In this document: positions 28,201-39,598 of the stretch, piece after piece
Layout: each line of letters begins with the position of its first letter
Position numbering within the stretch: the stretch's first letter is position 1
From: Ceraceosorus guamensis
Taxonomy: Eukaryota > Basidiomycota > Exobasidiomycetes > Ceraceosorales > Ceraceosoraceae
Direction: 5' to 3'
DNA: 64,000 nt
Assembly (NCBI RefSeq): GCF_003144195.1
Contig: NW_020290012.1
Coordinates: 186,001 to 250,000 of the forward strand
Position numbers and translations under genes: made by a program
The notes under the pieces: model-generated
The model's database searches: none
The model's input: only the letters and a program-made list of their open reading frames with translations
What the model was told of the DNA's origin: nothing

Positions 28201-28480
28201 AGGATGCGGATGTCGTGTTGTCCCAGGTGAGTGCATTCGCAGGGCTAGACGGGGCTTCTGGAGCAGTAGGGCCGGTGGCATGGCGATCCAAGCCTGGAGC
28301 TCCGAGCTTTACAGCGGTGTGCTGATCGCTTGATCGGAGTCCGGAAGGCTCTCTTTGCTCCTCGGCTCTGTCGTCCGGCTCTGAGTGGCGTTTGGTGGCA
28401 GCGCCGCTTTTAGACGGAGCATTGCCAGCGCGGGGCTGCGCTTGGCAAAGGCTCGTGTGCGCCGCTCGCGTCGACACCAT
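25214..28480 (-). CDS. Large disordered protein with C-terminal BRCT domain
   Basis: Exon 1 (28480-25818) codes about 888 mostly disordered residues rich in Ser, Arg and Ala. Exons 25744-25675, 25599-25357 and 25267-25214 code a C-terminal BRCT domain, for a total of 1009 residues. The BRCT reads LPIFADCTFLIVG, HGASIVHDFSIASRLIVTHIIG, then ELRGKHFVDVRWMEQCIL with the conserved tryptophan. The last exon (NCLRKEQLLSAAPYRVL) was chosen because it completes the final BRCT helix; reading through the donor would instead end at 25321. BRCT domains bind phosphopeptides or DNA ends in DNA-damage signalling and repair. A nuclear repair or checkpoint role is inferred, and I cannot name an orthologue. 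The frame is open upstream of the ATG (to about 28630) without another ATG, so a further 5' exon is possible. Confidence 0.8.
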
Positions 28481-30568
28481 GTGCACTGCAGCAAATCGCT
28501 CCTCGCCAAAGAATTTGCAGGTGTAGTCATCTATCGAGCATTGCGGACGGCTGACTCGTGCTGGTGAGATGGATGATCGTAGCGATATAAGCCCGTTGAG
28601 AGAGATGAGGCGTTGGCATCTATTTACACCGCGAACAAATTAATGCGTCAGCAAGCGCGTCGTCGCGGGCGTGCGGCGCGCGCGCATTCCGCTCAGTACT
28701 CTTGGTCAGACAGCTCACACGTGACGGGTCGCAAGGCCATTCTTGATTGGCGTGTCCCACCAGCAGAAGCTCCTCATCAACTCTTGACTGTACCTACGGT
28801 TCGTAGCTGACCTTTCAAAAGACCATCACCAGATCGGCCATCACAAGTAGCTGCGCACGAGGCCATCTGAGGTGGCGGACGATCCAGATTTTTTCCGCAC
28901 TCCAATTGCAGAGCGACTGTGACTCTTGGCTCACTTGACTCAAAAGGCTTTGAGTCGATCACGTGAATGCATAACGATTCTGGAAGGTGTCCGAGCAGGT
29001 GATGTTCAGAGTGATTCAAACTCATGACTGTCGCAACACCTATGAAGAGCTGCTCGAACATTCTGAATATTCTTGAATTGTGGTCGATCAAAGCTTGAGA
29101 CACAGCCGAAACGCGACTGGCCTACAGACCGAGACAGGCACTGTCACTCATTCAATCAGATTCATCATTGGGGGGCTGTCCGGGCCATGTCAATCAATGC
29201 ATCGCCGTTGGACGTCGCGATCGGGGCGTGAGACATTCCCACCGAATTCCGAGTCGAAAGCCCGGATCGAGCGGCTGCCATGATGCATGGCTTTATCGAT
29301 CCAGCCTCCATGCACCCGCACGGCCCCGCTTACTTCCTGTTCAACCTAGCTAGGATGGCAAGGTGCGGGGACAGTTTGAGGTCTAGCCGCGAGGGAACGT
29401 GTTGCTACAGTTGCTCGTGGATGTCCAGTCGTGAGTCATGAATGTCACACAGACCGAATGGCTGGCTGGCTGGCTGGCTGGCTTCTGCTCACTCTCTGGC
29501 CGAGCAAGCCTCGATCGATCGGAGTCGCATTTCCCACGCGCGTCTACGCACCTCCACAGCCCACGGCCGGATGAACCTCCTGCTGAACAGTCGCAAGTGG
29601 CGAGTGCATCGGGCTTCCCGCAGCGGCTTGCTTGCATGTCACTTTCATGCTGGCTGCTAAGGTTTTTGTTGATTGTAGGCGCGAAATATGAGCTTGCTGG
29701 TCTGTACGGTACCACCCCAGCTGCAGTGATGGTCGGATGTTTAGGGATCCGAGCAGATGGACGCTCGATGGCCAAGAGGGGTGCGGAGCACACGTTTGCG
29801 CAGATCGAGAGTGCCTCGGGCAGCGCATGAGGTGCGTTCGAACTTGGTACGCCTCTCGGGGGCCCACCACGGGCCTTGCGCATACAGTACCTAGCACATC
29901 ATCAACTCCTGCGTTCGGACTGACAGCATCAAAGTAGCCCGAGGGGGATTTGAAGCCCGCTTCAGAGATGAACTCATGCGCGGCAGCAAGTCACGAACGG
30001 CAAGCTCGGCTAGGTGAGGACCGACGAGCTTAGCATGCATCCCTTGCCGCTTTATCAATCCTTGCTATTCTTGGTCTTCCCGCAGCTGATTCTCCCCCGA
30101 AAAGCCTGGACCTCGCGCAAGGGGCGATGCGATCCTGTGTGGTACACTTTGTATTGTATAGGGACGTACCACGGAGCCACCCGGAGTGCATCTATTGCTC
30201 ATCGTCTGCTTGCTTCAGGCGAGCGTCGCTTGAATCAAAACCTCGCACGGGCCGCAGCAAGCTTGCACACAGACACTCACACCCCTGGCTCGAAAGCCGA
30301 GCGCTCGAATAGATGGCAGGAATGATGGAGAATGCTATTCAAGATTGCATGCTGTGTCTGATGGCGTTTGCGGACTCAAGGGCCGCTTGATTGGCAGATT
30401 GGAAAAGGTAAACTCTAGTAATAAGTGCATACAAAGATATAACTAATCTATACAGGGTGAGATTTGCCTAGAGAGGCGTGCGAGGCTTAGGCGAGTCGCG
30501 CATGACTATACTCGGAACTTGCAGGAGATGAATCACAGGTTGAACATGCAGCGGCGTGCGGGTGACTT
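28481..30568. other. Gap of 2.1 kb without a supported gene
   Basis: Upstream region of the BRCT gene and 3' side of the Myb gene. It contains a CTGG tandem (about 29461-29482). No coding sequence is supported. A string near 29932-29975 on the minus strand looks a little like a tRNA T-loop but does not form the stems. Confidence 0.45.
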
Positions 30569-33151
30569 TCAGGTGTCTCGGCTCTCGTTCTCATCCAAGA
30601 AAAGGCCCATCGAGCTATGTTGGACAAAGTTGTAGGGCGAGAAGCCAGTAGGTGGCATACCCGTGGCACCCTGTTGCAAGCTGTACTGAACATGACGGTC
30701 CATGACTGCTGCGTTGTCCTTGGTTGCAAAGTAGTCATTGGCCGGGGCGGTGCCATTGTCGCTCATGCAGTCCATGGGCGAGGGGAGAAGACTACTGGCA
30801 GCAGTCATGGCGCTGCCCGGCATGCTGAGACCCTCACGCTGAGCGAAATAGGCAGTGCCGGTGGTGAACGAGGGCGTATCGTCGGGGCAGTCCGAGGTGT
30901 TGCCGCTGGCATCGGCGTCGCTTTCGGAGTCTTGGCCATTGACGGCGCTGTTGTCGTGCGTTTCCGTCGTGCCGAGACTAGAGTTGGCGCAGTGCACCTC
31001 GTCGGCCGTTTGTGGTCGTGCAGTGTGCTGTCTTTCGTGATGCCATTCAGTCTCCTGCGCCACTGGGCCGAAGCTTCGTCTCGTGGCCGAGCGAACGTGT
31101 TCGGAACCGTAGCTCGGAGTCCTGCTGGCCGGAGACTGGCCCGAAATGGAGCCACGCTGCGTTGGAGTGGTGTTGAGCGCAGCCTGGCGGAAAAGAGGTG
31201 GCAAAGCAGCTTTTTGTCCCTCGTCGACGTCGACCATGGCGAGAGCGGCATTGGCAGTACCAGCCTGCGACGCATCGGTTGTGACAGTGCCGCAAGCAGA
31301 AGATGTCAGACGTCTCATGACAGAGGTAACGCGTGCACGACTGGGGGTCGACGGAGTGGCGGTCCCAGTAGCAACCAGGGACAAAGGTGGAAGAGCGCGT
31401 TCACCATTTACGCTTTGCCAGGCAGAAAGTGACTCTGCTAAAGGCTGCTCGCCGGACACGTTGCGACGTGGAGTGGAATGGTAGGCGAGGTTGTCGCTGG
31501 CGCTCGACGGAGACGCTGATTTAGTTTGCGCACTGCCTGGCGTTTGCGCAGGCTGGGAGCGGAAAAGCTGCTGGGTTTGAGATGCATTCGACCACAACGC
31601 GGCATGTTGACCGTGAAGCTGCTGGTATTGAGCCAATTCGGGCGCCGCAGGCTGGGCGTAGTCGATCGATGCCGGAATGCGACTGTTGCCAGATTGATGC
31701 AGAGAGCTGTAGTTGATGTTTCCACCGTGCTGGAAGCTAGTGAGACCGTGCTCGACGTCAGGACGAGCCATCTGAGAGTAGGCAAGTGAGTTCGGAACCG
31801 AAGCGCGGTGATGCTGGCTCTGATTCAAGCCCTGTGGACCCGCACCGTTGTGCCTGTACACGATGCCATCTCTTCCAGTGTAGACGAAGGGATCGAGGTC
31901 GGCAGGGAAAGCGTATTGGGCGTAAGAACCTCCGAAGCTGGCGACGGGGCCATGTTGACGGCTAAGAATGGGCGCTGATGAGCGACGAGCATCGAAACCG
32001 GCTTGCATTCCACCGCCAATGTAGGCGTCTGGGACCAGCTCTTGCTTGTGCGCTGGGGTACTGTTGGACGAGTAGTAGCCGGAGTCCTCGTATGTCTCTG
32101 TAACTGGCACGTGGCTAGAAGTGAAAGAGCTGGATGATGACGTGCTAGTCATAGCCACACCTCCAGCGCTGGCCTGCGTCGTGCCTTGAAGGCTGCCTTG
32201 CGCCTCGTCGGTGAGGTTGGAAGCCTTGTTGACGGCGGCAGCAAGCATGCGTCTTCGAGACAATGTCGTGTTAAAGTGATTTTTGATGGAGTTGTCTGGC
32301 CTGCCCTTGAGACGTTTGCTCATTTCGGCCCACTTGCTGCCGATGGTGTTGTAAAGGGACAAAATGATGGCATCCTCCTCTGGCGTGAAGGGTCGACGCG
32401 TGATGGACGGATCCACGTGATTGTGCCAGCGCTCGCGGCACTGCTTGCCACTGCGAGAGCCCATGTGCTGAGCGATGACAACCCAGCGTTCAGCGCCGTG
32501 CTGACGGACTAGGCGGAGGAGACGATCGTCTTCGGCTTTAGACCATGCTCCTTTGACAGCGGGAGGTCGGTGAAGCGATTTCCAGCGCGATTGACATTCT
32601 TCCTTCGAGTGCTCGCCACTTGGGAAGGCGAGGGACATGACGCGTGCCCAAGGCTTGGTCGTCGGGTGAGACCCGAGGTCGGGCGAGTCGAGCGCTGCGC
32701 TGCCAGTCTTGCCGTTGTGCTTGCTCTCGTAAGAGACTTGAGCGATTGCTGCTCGAAGACGATTGTCTTGCTCTTGTGTCCAGCTTCGAGCTTCGGCTCT
32801 GGCGTGGGCCGAGGCACTACGGCGCATCGGATGAGGTTCCGCTCGAATGGCAGTCGCAGGCGCCATGTTGAAGTGTGGGACGGACATGTGCGAATACTGA
32901 GGTTGTTGCATAGCTGGCTGATGTTGTTGACTAGGCTGAGCGCTTTGATATAAGGATGTGTTGGCGTATGGGTACGGCGGTGCACTGCTGGGCGCCAGAG
33001 CACCGCTCTGCTCCCAAGGAGATGTCGCTTCGGATCTCGCGTACTGCTCCGGCAACGTCATGGACCTTGCGAGCTGGGTAGACGTTGTCAGAGGTTGACA
33101 CCCACGACGTTCTGCCAAGCTGGAGGCATCATAGTAGCCTGTGGTGGACAT
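30569..33151 (-). CDS. Myb-type (R1R2R3) transcription factor
   Basis: A single uninterrupted frame of 860 residues. Three Myb/SANT repeats lie near the N-terminus. R1 is divergent (about 122-195, RSWTQEQDNRLRAAI...WKSLHRPP) with a long insert. R2 (about 200-248) is canonical: GAWSKAEDDRLLRLVRQHGA, ERWVVIAQHMGSRSGKQCRE, RWHNHVDP. R3 (about 250-301) reads RRPFTPEEDAIILSLYNTIG, KWAEMSKRLKGRPDNSIKNH, FNTTLSRRR. The spaced tryptophans and the recognition helices match c-Myb-type DNA binding. The rest is Ser/Gln/Ala-rich and disordered, as in activation regions. It resembles fungal FlbD or c-Myb-like developmental regulators, but orthology is not settled. Being intronless is unusual in this intron-rich window. 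Confidence 0.93.
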   Translation of the reverse strand: MSTTGYYDASSLAERRGCQPLTTSTQLARSMTLPEQYARSEATSPWEQSGALAPSSAPPYPYANTSLYQSAQPSQQHQPAMQQPQYSHMSVPHFNMAPATAIRAEPHPMRRSASAHARAEARSWTQEQDNRLRAAIAQVSYESKHNGKTGSAALDSPDLGSHPTTKPWARVMSLAFPSGEHSKEECQSRWKSLHRPPAVKGAWSKAEDDRLLRLVRQHGAERWVVIAQHMGSRSGKQCRERWHNHVDPSITRRPFTPEEDAIILSLYNTIGSKWAEMSKRLKGRPDNSIKNHFNTTLSRRRMLAAAVNKASNLTDEAQGSLQGTTQASAGGVAMTSTSSSSSFTSSHVPVTETYEDSGYYSSNSTPAHKQELVPDAYIGGGMQAGFDARRSSAPILSRQHGPVASFGGSYAQYAFPADLDPFVYTGRDGIVYRHNGAGPQGLNQSQHHRASVPNSLAYSQMARPDVEHGLTSFQHGGNINYSSLHQSGNSRIPASIDYAQPAAPELAQYQQLHGQHAALWSNASQTQQLFRSQPAQTPGSAQTKSASPSSASDNLAYHSTPRRNVSGEQPLAESLSAWQSVNGERALPPLSLVATGTATPSTPSRARVTSVMRRLTSSACGTVTTDASQAGTANAALAMVDVDEGQKAALPPLFRQAALNTTPTQRGSISGQSPASRTPSYGSEHVRSATRRSFGPVAQETEWHHERQHTARPQTADEVHCANSSLGTTETHDNSAVNGQDSESDADASGNTSDCPDDTPSFTTGTAYFAQREGLSMPGSAMTAASSLLPSPMDCMSDNGTAPANDYFATKDNAAVMDRHVQYSLQQGATGMPPTGFSPYNFVQHSSMGLFLDENESRDT

Positions 33152-34848
33152 GGTGTGTGTGTGTGTCTAGAGCGCATGTTGAGGCCTTACGTGAGTAGAA
33201 TGAAGGCAAGGTGGTTCGAAGACCCGACTCACTTGTGCTAAGCTATATGGGGGCGATGGTGACGAAGATGTGCTTGGACTTGATGGAGTGGAGTGGTGGT
33301 ATGGCAGACGAGAGAGCAATGTTGGGAGAGACTGCCGATCACTTCAGGTGAAGGTGTTGTTTGTGTACGGGAGGATGTGGAGCAACGAACGGTCGTTGTG
33401 AGAGATTGAGAGGGCAACGTCAATTGTGGGCGATGAAATGGGTGATTGGGGCGTTGCTTGAATGCGAAGCTGCTCTTTATGCCGTTGGGCAAGGAGGTGA
33501 GGAGCAGAATGTGCGTTGTGGGACGTTGAGAGCGGTACGGTTGCATACCTGACGCTGGCGATCTGTACTGTCTCCGCTCTTGGCTTCTTGCGCTTGAGCA
33601 GTGAGAGAGCAGACTGAAGGCACTGCGGGTCCGGACAAGGGCAATACGCACTTCGCTCCGTTCCGTTCGAAGCGGTCTCTGCGCCGGTCAACTGACGACG
33701 TTAGGCAGAGCTGGCATGGCGATCAGTTCCCAGCGTCATGCGCGCGAGCGCAAAGGCCAGACGTACGTGCAAGTCGACTGTGGGAGCATGGCGCCCAACC
33801 TAAATGGGAAACATGGGCACTTTGGCACTTGCTTGCTAATTAGGTCGGCATCAGGCGGCGAAGCGGCTCAGTAAAATGTTGAGTTGGCCCTTGATCACAG
33901 ATTGGAAAGAGTCCGAGTGCGGAATTGGCACAGGCGGGCGGGCTAGGTGAACTACGCGCGCAGATGTGCCTGTGCGTGTGATCCGCCTAACGCTGCTGCT
34001 CGATGTCTAGTCTACGGCGTCTGCTCATCGCTTTTTCCTGCCAAGAGAAGGAAGGACACTCGCGAGTCACCACAGTCAAGCGCGTATTTGTCTGCGCATG
34101 TCAATGACTCTCATGGTGGCGGCACAGCATCTCGGGCCCGCCCTCTCCAGGTTGGCCGGCCGGGCGGGCGGGCTGAGGCCAGCAGAGCGCCATGCAATGA
34201 CGGTCTGATTCTTGTGACTGCGATTCGGCAGCAGCGAACACGGGCAAAGCGCCCGAGGTCCGCTAAAGACGAGCAGAGGCCAGGGGTCGAAGGGGGGCGA
34301 GAGCAACACCTAGCGACCGTTGCAATGGAAACGCGCAACGGCTGCGGGCTGCGGGCTGCGGGCTGCTTTGCGCATTTTGATGCAATTGCGATCCGCAGAA
34401 GCTTCAATCGAGATTTGAATCGTGTACGTGTGATCGCGGTGAAGAGGGCGAAGACGCGGTGATAGCAAGGGCAAGTTTGAGGCGACAGTCGGATATTCGA
34501 CGCATACACAGTCACAGCTCCGCCGCTGCACCATACTTACTGTACAACTAGTCCTGCACGCGTACGCTAGGCAAGAATTAAGCTTGTCCGCCTCGAAAAG
34601 GGCCCGAAGAGACGGGTCAACCTGGCCCCGTCGTGTTGAGAGCCCGACCCCTCATGCACATCCTGCATCATGCAGCTTGCGCTAGGCTCTCGATCACGCC
34701 TGCTGTTGGCTCGATGGGGACTGCTCCTGCTCCAGAACAAGAGCTAAATAGAGAGTTCGCACACCGGCTTGCGAAGCTCCGTAACCCGCAAGGCGCATGC
34801 GTGCTGCGTGTGCCTGCCTCATCTATACGAGCTACGAGCTTTCAGCTC

Positions 34849-34876
34849 TAGCTCTAGCTCTAGCTCTAGCTCCTGT
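34849..34876. repeat. (GCTCTA)n hexanucleotide tandem
   Basis: About four and a half units in tandem within the gene-poor island. Confidence 0.75.
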
Positions 34877-36888
34877 CTGCGGTGTTGACAGCTGAGCAGA
34901 GCGGCGGAACTCACTTGTGTGCCGCGACGCCGGAACCGTGGGAGCGAGTCAAAGTCAGAAATGGGCGCGTCTTATTGGTGTGTCTTCATCTACGCCCAAT
35001 GGGGCGCAGAGCCTTCCGAGAAGGTCCGCGTACATTGATCTCATGGCGTGCAAGATTTACTCTTCTGAGTTAATCACCTCACCAGATCTGACGCTTACCG
35101 CGCCCCAGCTATTCTACATATACAATAATGATGACCTGAGCAAGTGTCAGCAAGCAAGCGGAAATGAACTAAATGAGTAGCTGTTACCGCACCTCGAGAT
35201 TGCATGGTCTTCACCTGATTGCCTTTCCACCAATTGCTCCCATGGCTGGAAAGGCGCAGCTAGGATGATCGAGAGGCCAGATCTAGACTCGCGCAGACGA
35301 GCCGAGCTGAATGCGCCGGAGCTTTCAGACCGAAGAAGACGGCACATGCAGCGTGACCCGTGCATCTCAACGGCTCGATGAGTGCCAACGGCCTCGCGGC
35401 CAACGACTGGGGGAACCAAGGAGGCAGCCATGGAGAATTTGCTAGCGCGCAGCAATGTCCCCAGACGCACGTATTCCCATCCGTGGTCCATGAGCATGCT
35501 TGCTCATTGCCTCTCTCTCTGCTCCTCAATCACGAATGCGCATGGTCATCCATCGGCTTTTGCTTGAGTGCCCGCGAGAAGAAGCGAGCAGGCTGCAGCA
35601 CCCCTGCTGGCGCGCGGGAAGATGACCGCGCGGCTCGCATGCCCGATTCACATTCAAATTCACACAGCATTCGTGATAGCACTGTCGGGCCACAGCAGCA
35701 GCAGCCATGCCAGGTAGCCCGTCTTCTGCTGGCCTGCTTGGCCCGCTGGCCCGCTGGCCCGCCGCTCTTTGGCTCTCCATTATTGTTACCACCTTTGCCA
35801 AAATGATTCAAAGCGCGGGGGCAGATTCGAGCCTTCACCTTGCGTTTGATCTCGAGAAAGCAACACTTCTGACTAGAAGCAAATTTCATCCTGCACGGAA
35901 CTCCAGGCGACCCGAAGTGTGCTGAAGTCGAGTGGTCAGCCATCGCAATCTATATGCCAGACAACCTGAATCTTGAAGATACATGCCGCCTCGAGCCGGG
36001 TCATGGCTGCTCAAAGTGAGAGGCAGCTTCCGCACAACATGAAGCTTATTCCGATGGCTGCTGAGATCCGCCTACATGTACTCTTGAGTTGGCCGCGACT
36101 CACCAGGCTTGACCCAAAGTAGTATTCCTTCGGCCAATGGGTGAGTCTGTAAATTCTCTTCCGTGAAATCAATTTGCGAAGAGCGTTTCCACTCGTAAAT
36201 GGGCTATGACATGATGACCTTGGATCTTGGCATGCTCATCAGACAGCAAGCACCTGCCCTCGGACGCCGGTCCCCACGCTGATCACCTAGCTGATGATCA
36301 TCAACCGTGACGCTGGTGACACGCATCTCCGCTCCAAATTGATCACTCACGACTGTTATCCTGCTTGGCGTCGCATCTGATCCCTTCACTCACGACTGAT
36401 CATCCACTCAATCCCCATCTTCAGATGGGCTTGGAGCTATGTACCATGCGCGGCTGACAAACTGTGCTGAGAGTTCGACGCTAGATCGGAGCATCGCATG
36501 TATGTAACTCGTAGCAGTAGCGGCACATTGGTGCGTGGACGGCCAAACCCAGCTGGGGCCTAGCTGCAGCCGCGGGTGAGTTACAGCGGTGTGAGTGTGC
36601 GCACTGTGGTGAGAAGCTGACGCTGTAGGTGTCGTACTCTTCATGGCGCAACTCGATACTCAGGCGTGACCAGCGACAGCGCTCACGATGTGAGCACTAG
36701 GCTCAGCAAGGGTCAGGAGCCCGCTTCTCACGATTGTGGGTTCGGGCTCGGGCTTGTGAGCGACTCGGAGACACGATGTCTACTCGTATGCCAGCGAGCC
36801 CAAGACATTTATGCCGCAAGTCGTAACGATCGGACATGAATATAGAGAGCAAAGAACCAGCAGGAATCACTGGTAACGCCGGAGTCAG

Positions 36889-36905
36889 ACTCACGAGTCG
36901 TGAGT
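36889..36905. repeat. Perfect palindrome of the dispersed motif
   Basis: ACTCACGAGTCGTGAGT: two 8-base arms (ACTCACGA / TCGTGAGT) around one central base. Confidence 0.75.
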
Positions 36906-37345
36906 GTGAAGGCCGTGTACCGCATGAAAGCTGCTCCTCGACCACTTAAGCTGTAGGAGGTGTGTTTACAGATGCATGATGGTTCCTAGCCCGCCCGGCC
37001 CACCGCGCACGCGACTCTTGAATTTACAATCGTGAATACAGCAGTACCTGCTGCTGCAGCAGCGCTTTTCGTGCAGCAACTGCACGGAGGTCTCCAGTGG
37101 CTGAACTAGCGAAGCGCGGGCCGCGTGCAGCCGCAGCATGCACATGCACTAGGCCCATCCTTAGAAGCGAGTCGATCGAGTTGCGGACCTTTGCAGCTCG
37201 TAAACGCACCTCACGCCAACAGCCCAGCAGGGAGTTGACTCAAAGTCGGTTTCGTTGCTTGCATTCGCGATTCGTGCTGAAACGGTGATCAGCTAGAGTG
37301 CGCACCAGAGCAGAGCACCGGACCGCTATTCTGCGCTACGTATGC

Positions 37346-37366
37346 GCTCACGATCAAGTCGTGAGC
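37346..37366. repeat. Inverted repeat GCTCACGA / TCGTGAGC
   Basis: Two perfect 8-base arms separated by five bases. The arms share the core TCACGA/TCGTGA with the dispersed motif. Confidence 0.7.
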
Positions 37367-38469
37367 GAGCGCGGGCCCGGAGTCGCGCTGAGCCCGTGAA
37401 GCGGCTGGTCCGGCGGCCGTGATGACGGATCCAGCTGCTCAAGCGCCTCGATCGCCAGGGCGATCGTCGAGTCCGTGATCAAAGCTTGGCCTCCTCATGC
37501 GAGAACAGGCTCTGAGTGATCCATGCCCCACAAGCGCCGTGAACTCGCATGTTACGCTTCACGCCAATGGAGAGCCTAGACCACGGCCAGGCGCTGGGAA
37601 GAAGGGCAAGGGCCATGGCGGGCGATAGCGAGGCGAGGCGAGGCGCTCAACAGGCCGCGAGCTCCAGCCCAGCCCGAACTTGCACGTCTTGTGCAGCTCC
37701 GTGGCAGCCCGCTTCTCAAGTAATTTGCGCCCTTTGCGGCGACAAATGTCTCCGCTTCATGTTCTGCTAATCAGTCATTCGCGAGTCGAGGAGTATGACC
37801 TTCTCTAGCAGCCGGGTGCCAGTAGACCAACAAACCCAGCTCTCAGTCTCCTGATTCGAAGGCGGTCTTGCGGATGGCTCCTCACTTGCGAGCGAGAGGT
37901 CGCACGTCAAGCCCGGACGATGTTCCCACGACCGTCAGACCCGGACAGAGAGTGTGTAATACAAGCCCGTGCAATGTTTCGTGATTGGACAACGCAAACA
38001 TCCGAATCTCTTCAAACGCCGAGCCGAGCGTCGTGTGGAAAAGCTGGGGTCGAGATGGAAAAATGTTCCACGCCAGTCACCATATATGCAAGAAATTACT
38101 TAATCCCGAATGGGCAAACAGCGCAAGGCGAGATGGCCATCAAAGTTGGCCCAGAGCGGCGGCTTCAATGTTGTCCCTTACATTTGTGAGTGGGGGAGTC
38201 AAGCTGGCGCAATTGTGAGACTAGCCTGCGCGGTATTATTCAGAGTGCGGTGGTCTGCTCCGCACGTCGAGTGGGGTGTACACAAGGAGCAATCAATGCG
38301 TGTCGAATCTGCTTGCCGTGAGGCCATGCGGGGGCAACGTCAGACGCTGCGCGTTCCGCATTCATACCATCCAAGGAGCGGCTACGACCGCGTGCGACAA
38401 AGACCTCAACACTGAGTGTCGAGGCACCAGTATGTTTGAGCAGCACGATCGTCAGCGACGTATACACCG

Positions 38470-39079
38470 TCAATCGAAGCAGTCCAAGGCGATGTGAAAG
38501 CGAGACGGTGCAGAGCGGAATCGTCCTATGCTGATGATCCCTTCGGTTTGCTGGGGCTTCGAACGCCTGGCTTCAAAGTCCCAACCGAGTTTCGGCCTTT
38601 GTCTCACGCTTGCGATGTCGATCTGTCGACGATCATCGTCGATTAAATCTAGAAGACGATGCCATACCCTCAACCGCGCTCGCGTGAGAAGTTGTGAGTT
38701 GACGCGAAGAGCGAGGAGCAAGTGGGAGATATATTCCTGACTAGCCTTCACCGCCGCAAGTGAGTGCCCATAAACAGTGGAGTGCACCTTTAGCTCTTCC
38801 AGCGATGAAGCAAGATGAATGTTGGATTGCGCAACCGAGAGAGCTGGCTTGACCAGTGAGCTGCGGAGTTCGAAGCCAAAAACCGAAGGAGCACCGTAGA
38901 ATAGGAGTGGGCGATCGCCTGGTGCGGTTAGCGAGACGCCAAGCCAAGGAATGAACGGTCTTTGGAGTGACCACAGCTCCAGCAAGCGCGCTGAAGCTGC
39001 GTGTGGTTGTTTGCCATCCCACGATCTTTTCGATCGGACGTTTTCCAGGCGCTTTGTCTAATGTGGCGCAGGCAAACAT
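38470..39079 (-). CDS. Possible hypothetical gene
   Basis: An open frame of about 170 codons (38990-38470) has protein-like composition, with a helical Leu/Arg-rich stretch (ASSLEELKVHSTVYGHSLAA, then SHLLLALRVNSQLL). It has no internal ATG. A 49-nt intron (39039-38991, gtccga...cttcag) would join it in frame to an ATG at 39079 and give 173 residues beginning MFACATLDKAPGKP. The donor is weak. I recognise no family. It could be an orphan gene, a decayed gene or chance. Confidence 0.3.
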
Positions 39080-39598
39080 TTTCGTGAAGGCCTTAAGAGA
39101 CGCCGAGCTTCAATGAATGACTTGATGTGCCAATGGCATGGACTTCAAGACAGGGCTTCCTCCAACGGCATCGCCACAGGAACGGCCGCTCCTGCGAGGC
39201 CAATCGCGAGGCTGTCGGAGCGCTAAAGTACGGTGGCCACCTTCACGTGCGAGAAGACGAGTGAATGCCTACAATGCATGGCAGCGCCGACCTTGTAGGG
39301 TATTGATGAACGCTCGCAAGCACGCTTGGTCAACGCCGCCGATCGCTAGGGGCTGTTTGCGGATACCTCCCGCTCGTGCAGTGTATAAGCAAGTCCCAAC
39401 TTTGGTCGAGATCCGCACAGCTGGAAGGTCGCTACTTCACTCAAGTGAGTCCCGAATGTTCTCGATCGGCTGCGTGGCTGCTTCATTAACATCCTCAGTT
39501 GTAACTTGTTGTGAGGTCGAAAGGTGATGCCGATTCCGCTGCTGGCCGTGGATCATCTCCGCCAGAGGCTGGCTCTGCCCATGGTCTTCTTGGACATT
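39080..39598. other. Gap, nothing recognised
   Basis: No supported gene. A plus-strand open frame at 39138-39527 has no family match. Confidence 0.4.

Larger units (their letters stand above)
33152..38469. other. Gene-poor island, part 1 (5.3 kb)
   Basis: The first 500 bases are probably the Myb promoter and leader, with a short TG run at 33152-33164. Beyond that no coding sequence is supported. The island holds short tandems such as (GCTCTA)5 near 34849-34876 and GGGCTGC near 34343-34364, and several copies and inverted pairs of the dispersed motif (35528, 35643-35675, 36889-36905, 37023-37040, 37346-37366). Confidence 0.5.

Noticed and set aside
29930-29980. tRNA-like T-loop on the minus strand
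   Set aside because: TTCAAATCC is present, but the flanking bases do not pair into a T stem, and no acceptor or anticodon stem can be drawn.
30617-31432. 271-codon plus-strand frame
   Set aside because: It lies fully antisense to the Myb gene and has no recognised domain.
39138-39527. 129-codon plus-strand frame starting MDFKTGLPPT
   Set aside because: No homology or splice support, and composition resembles the surrounding non-coding DNA.
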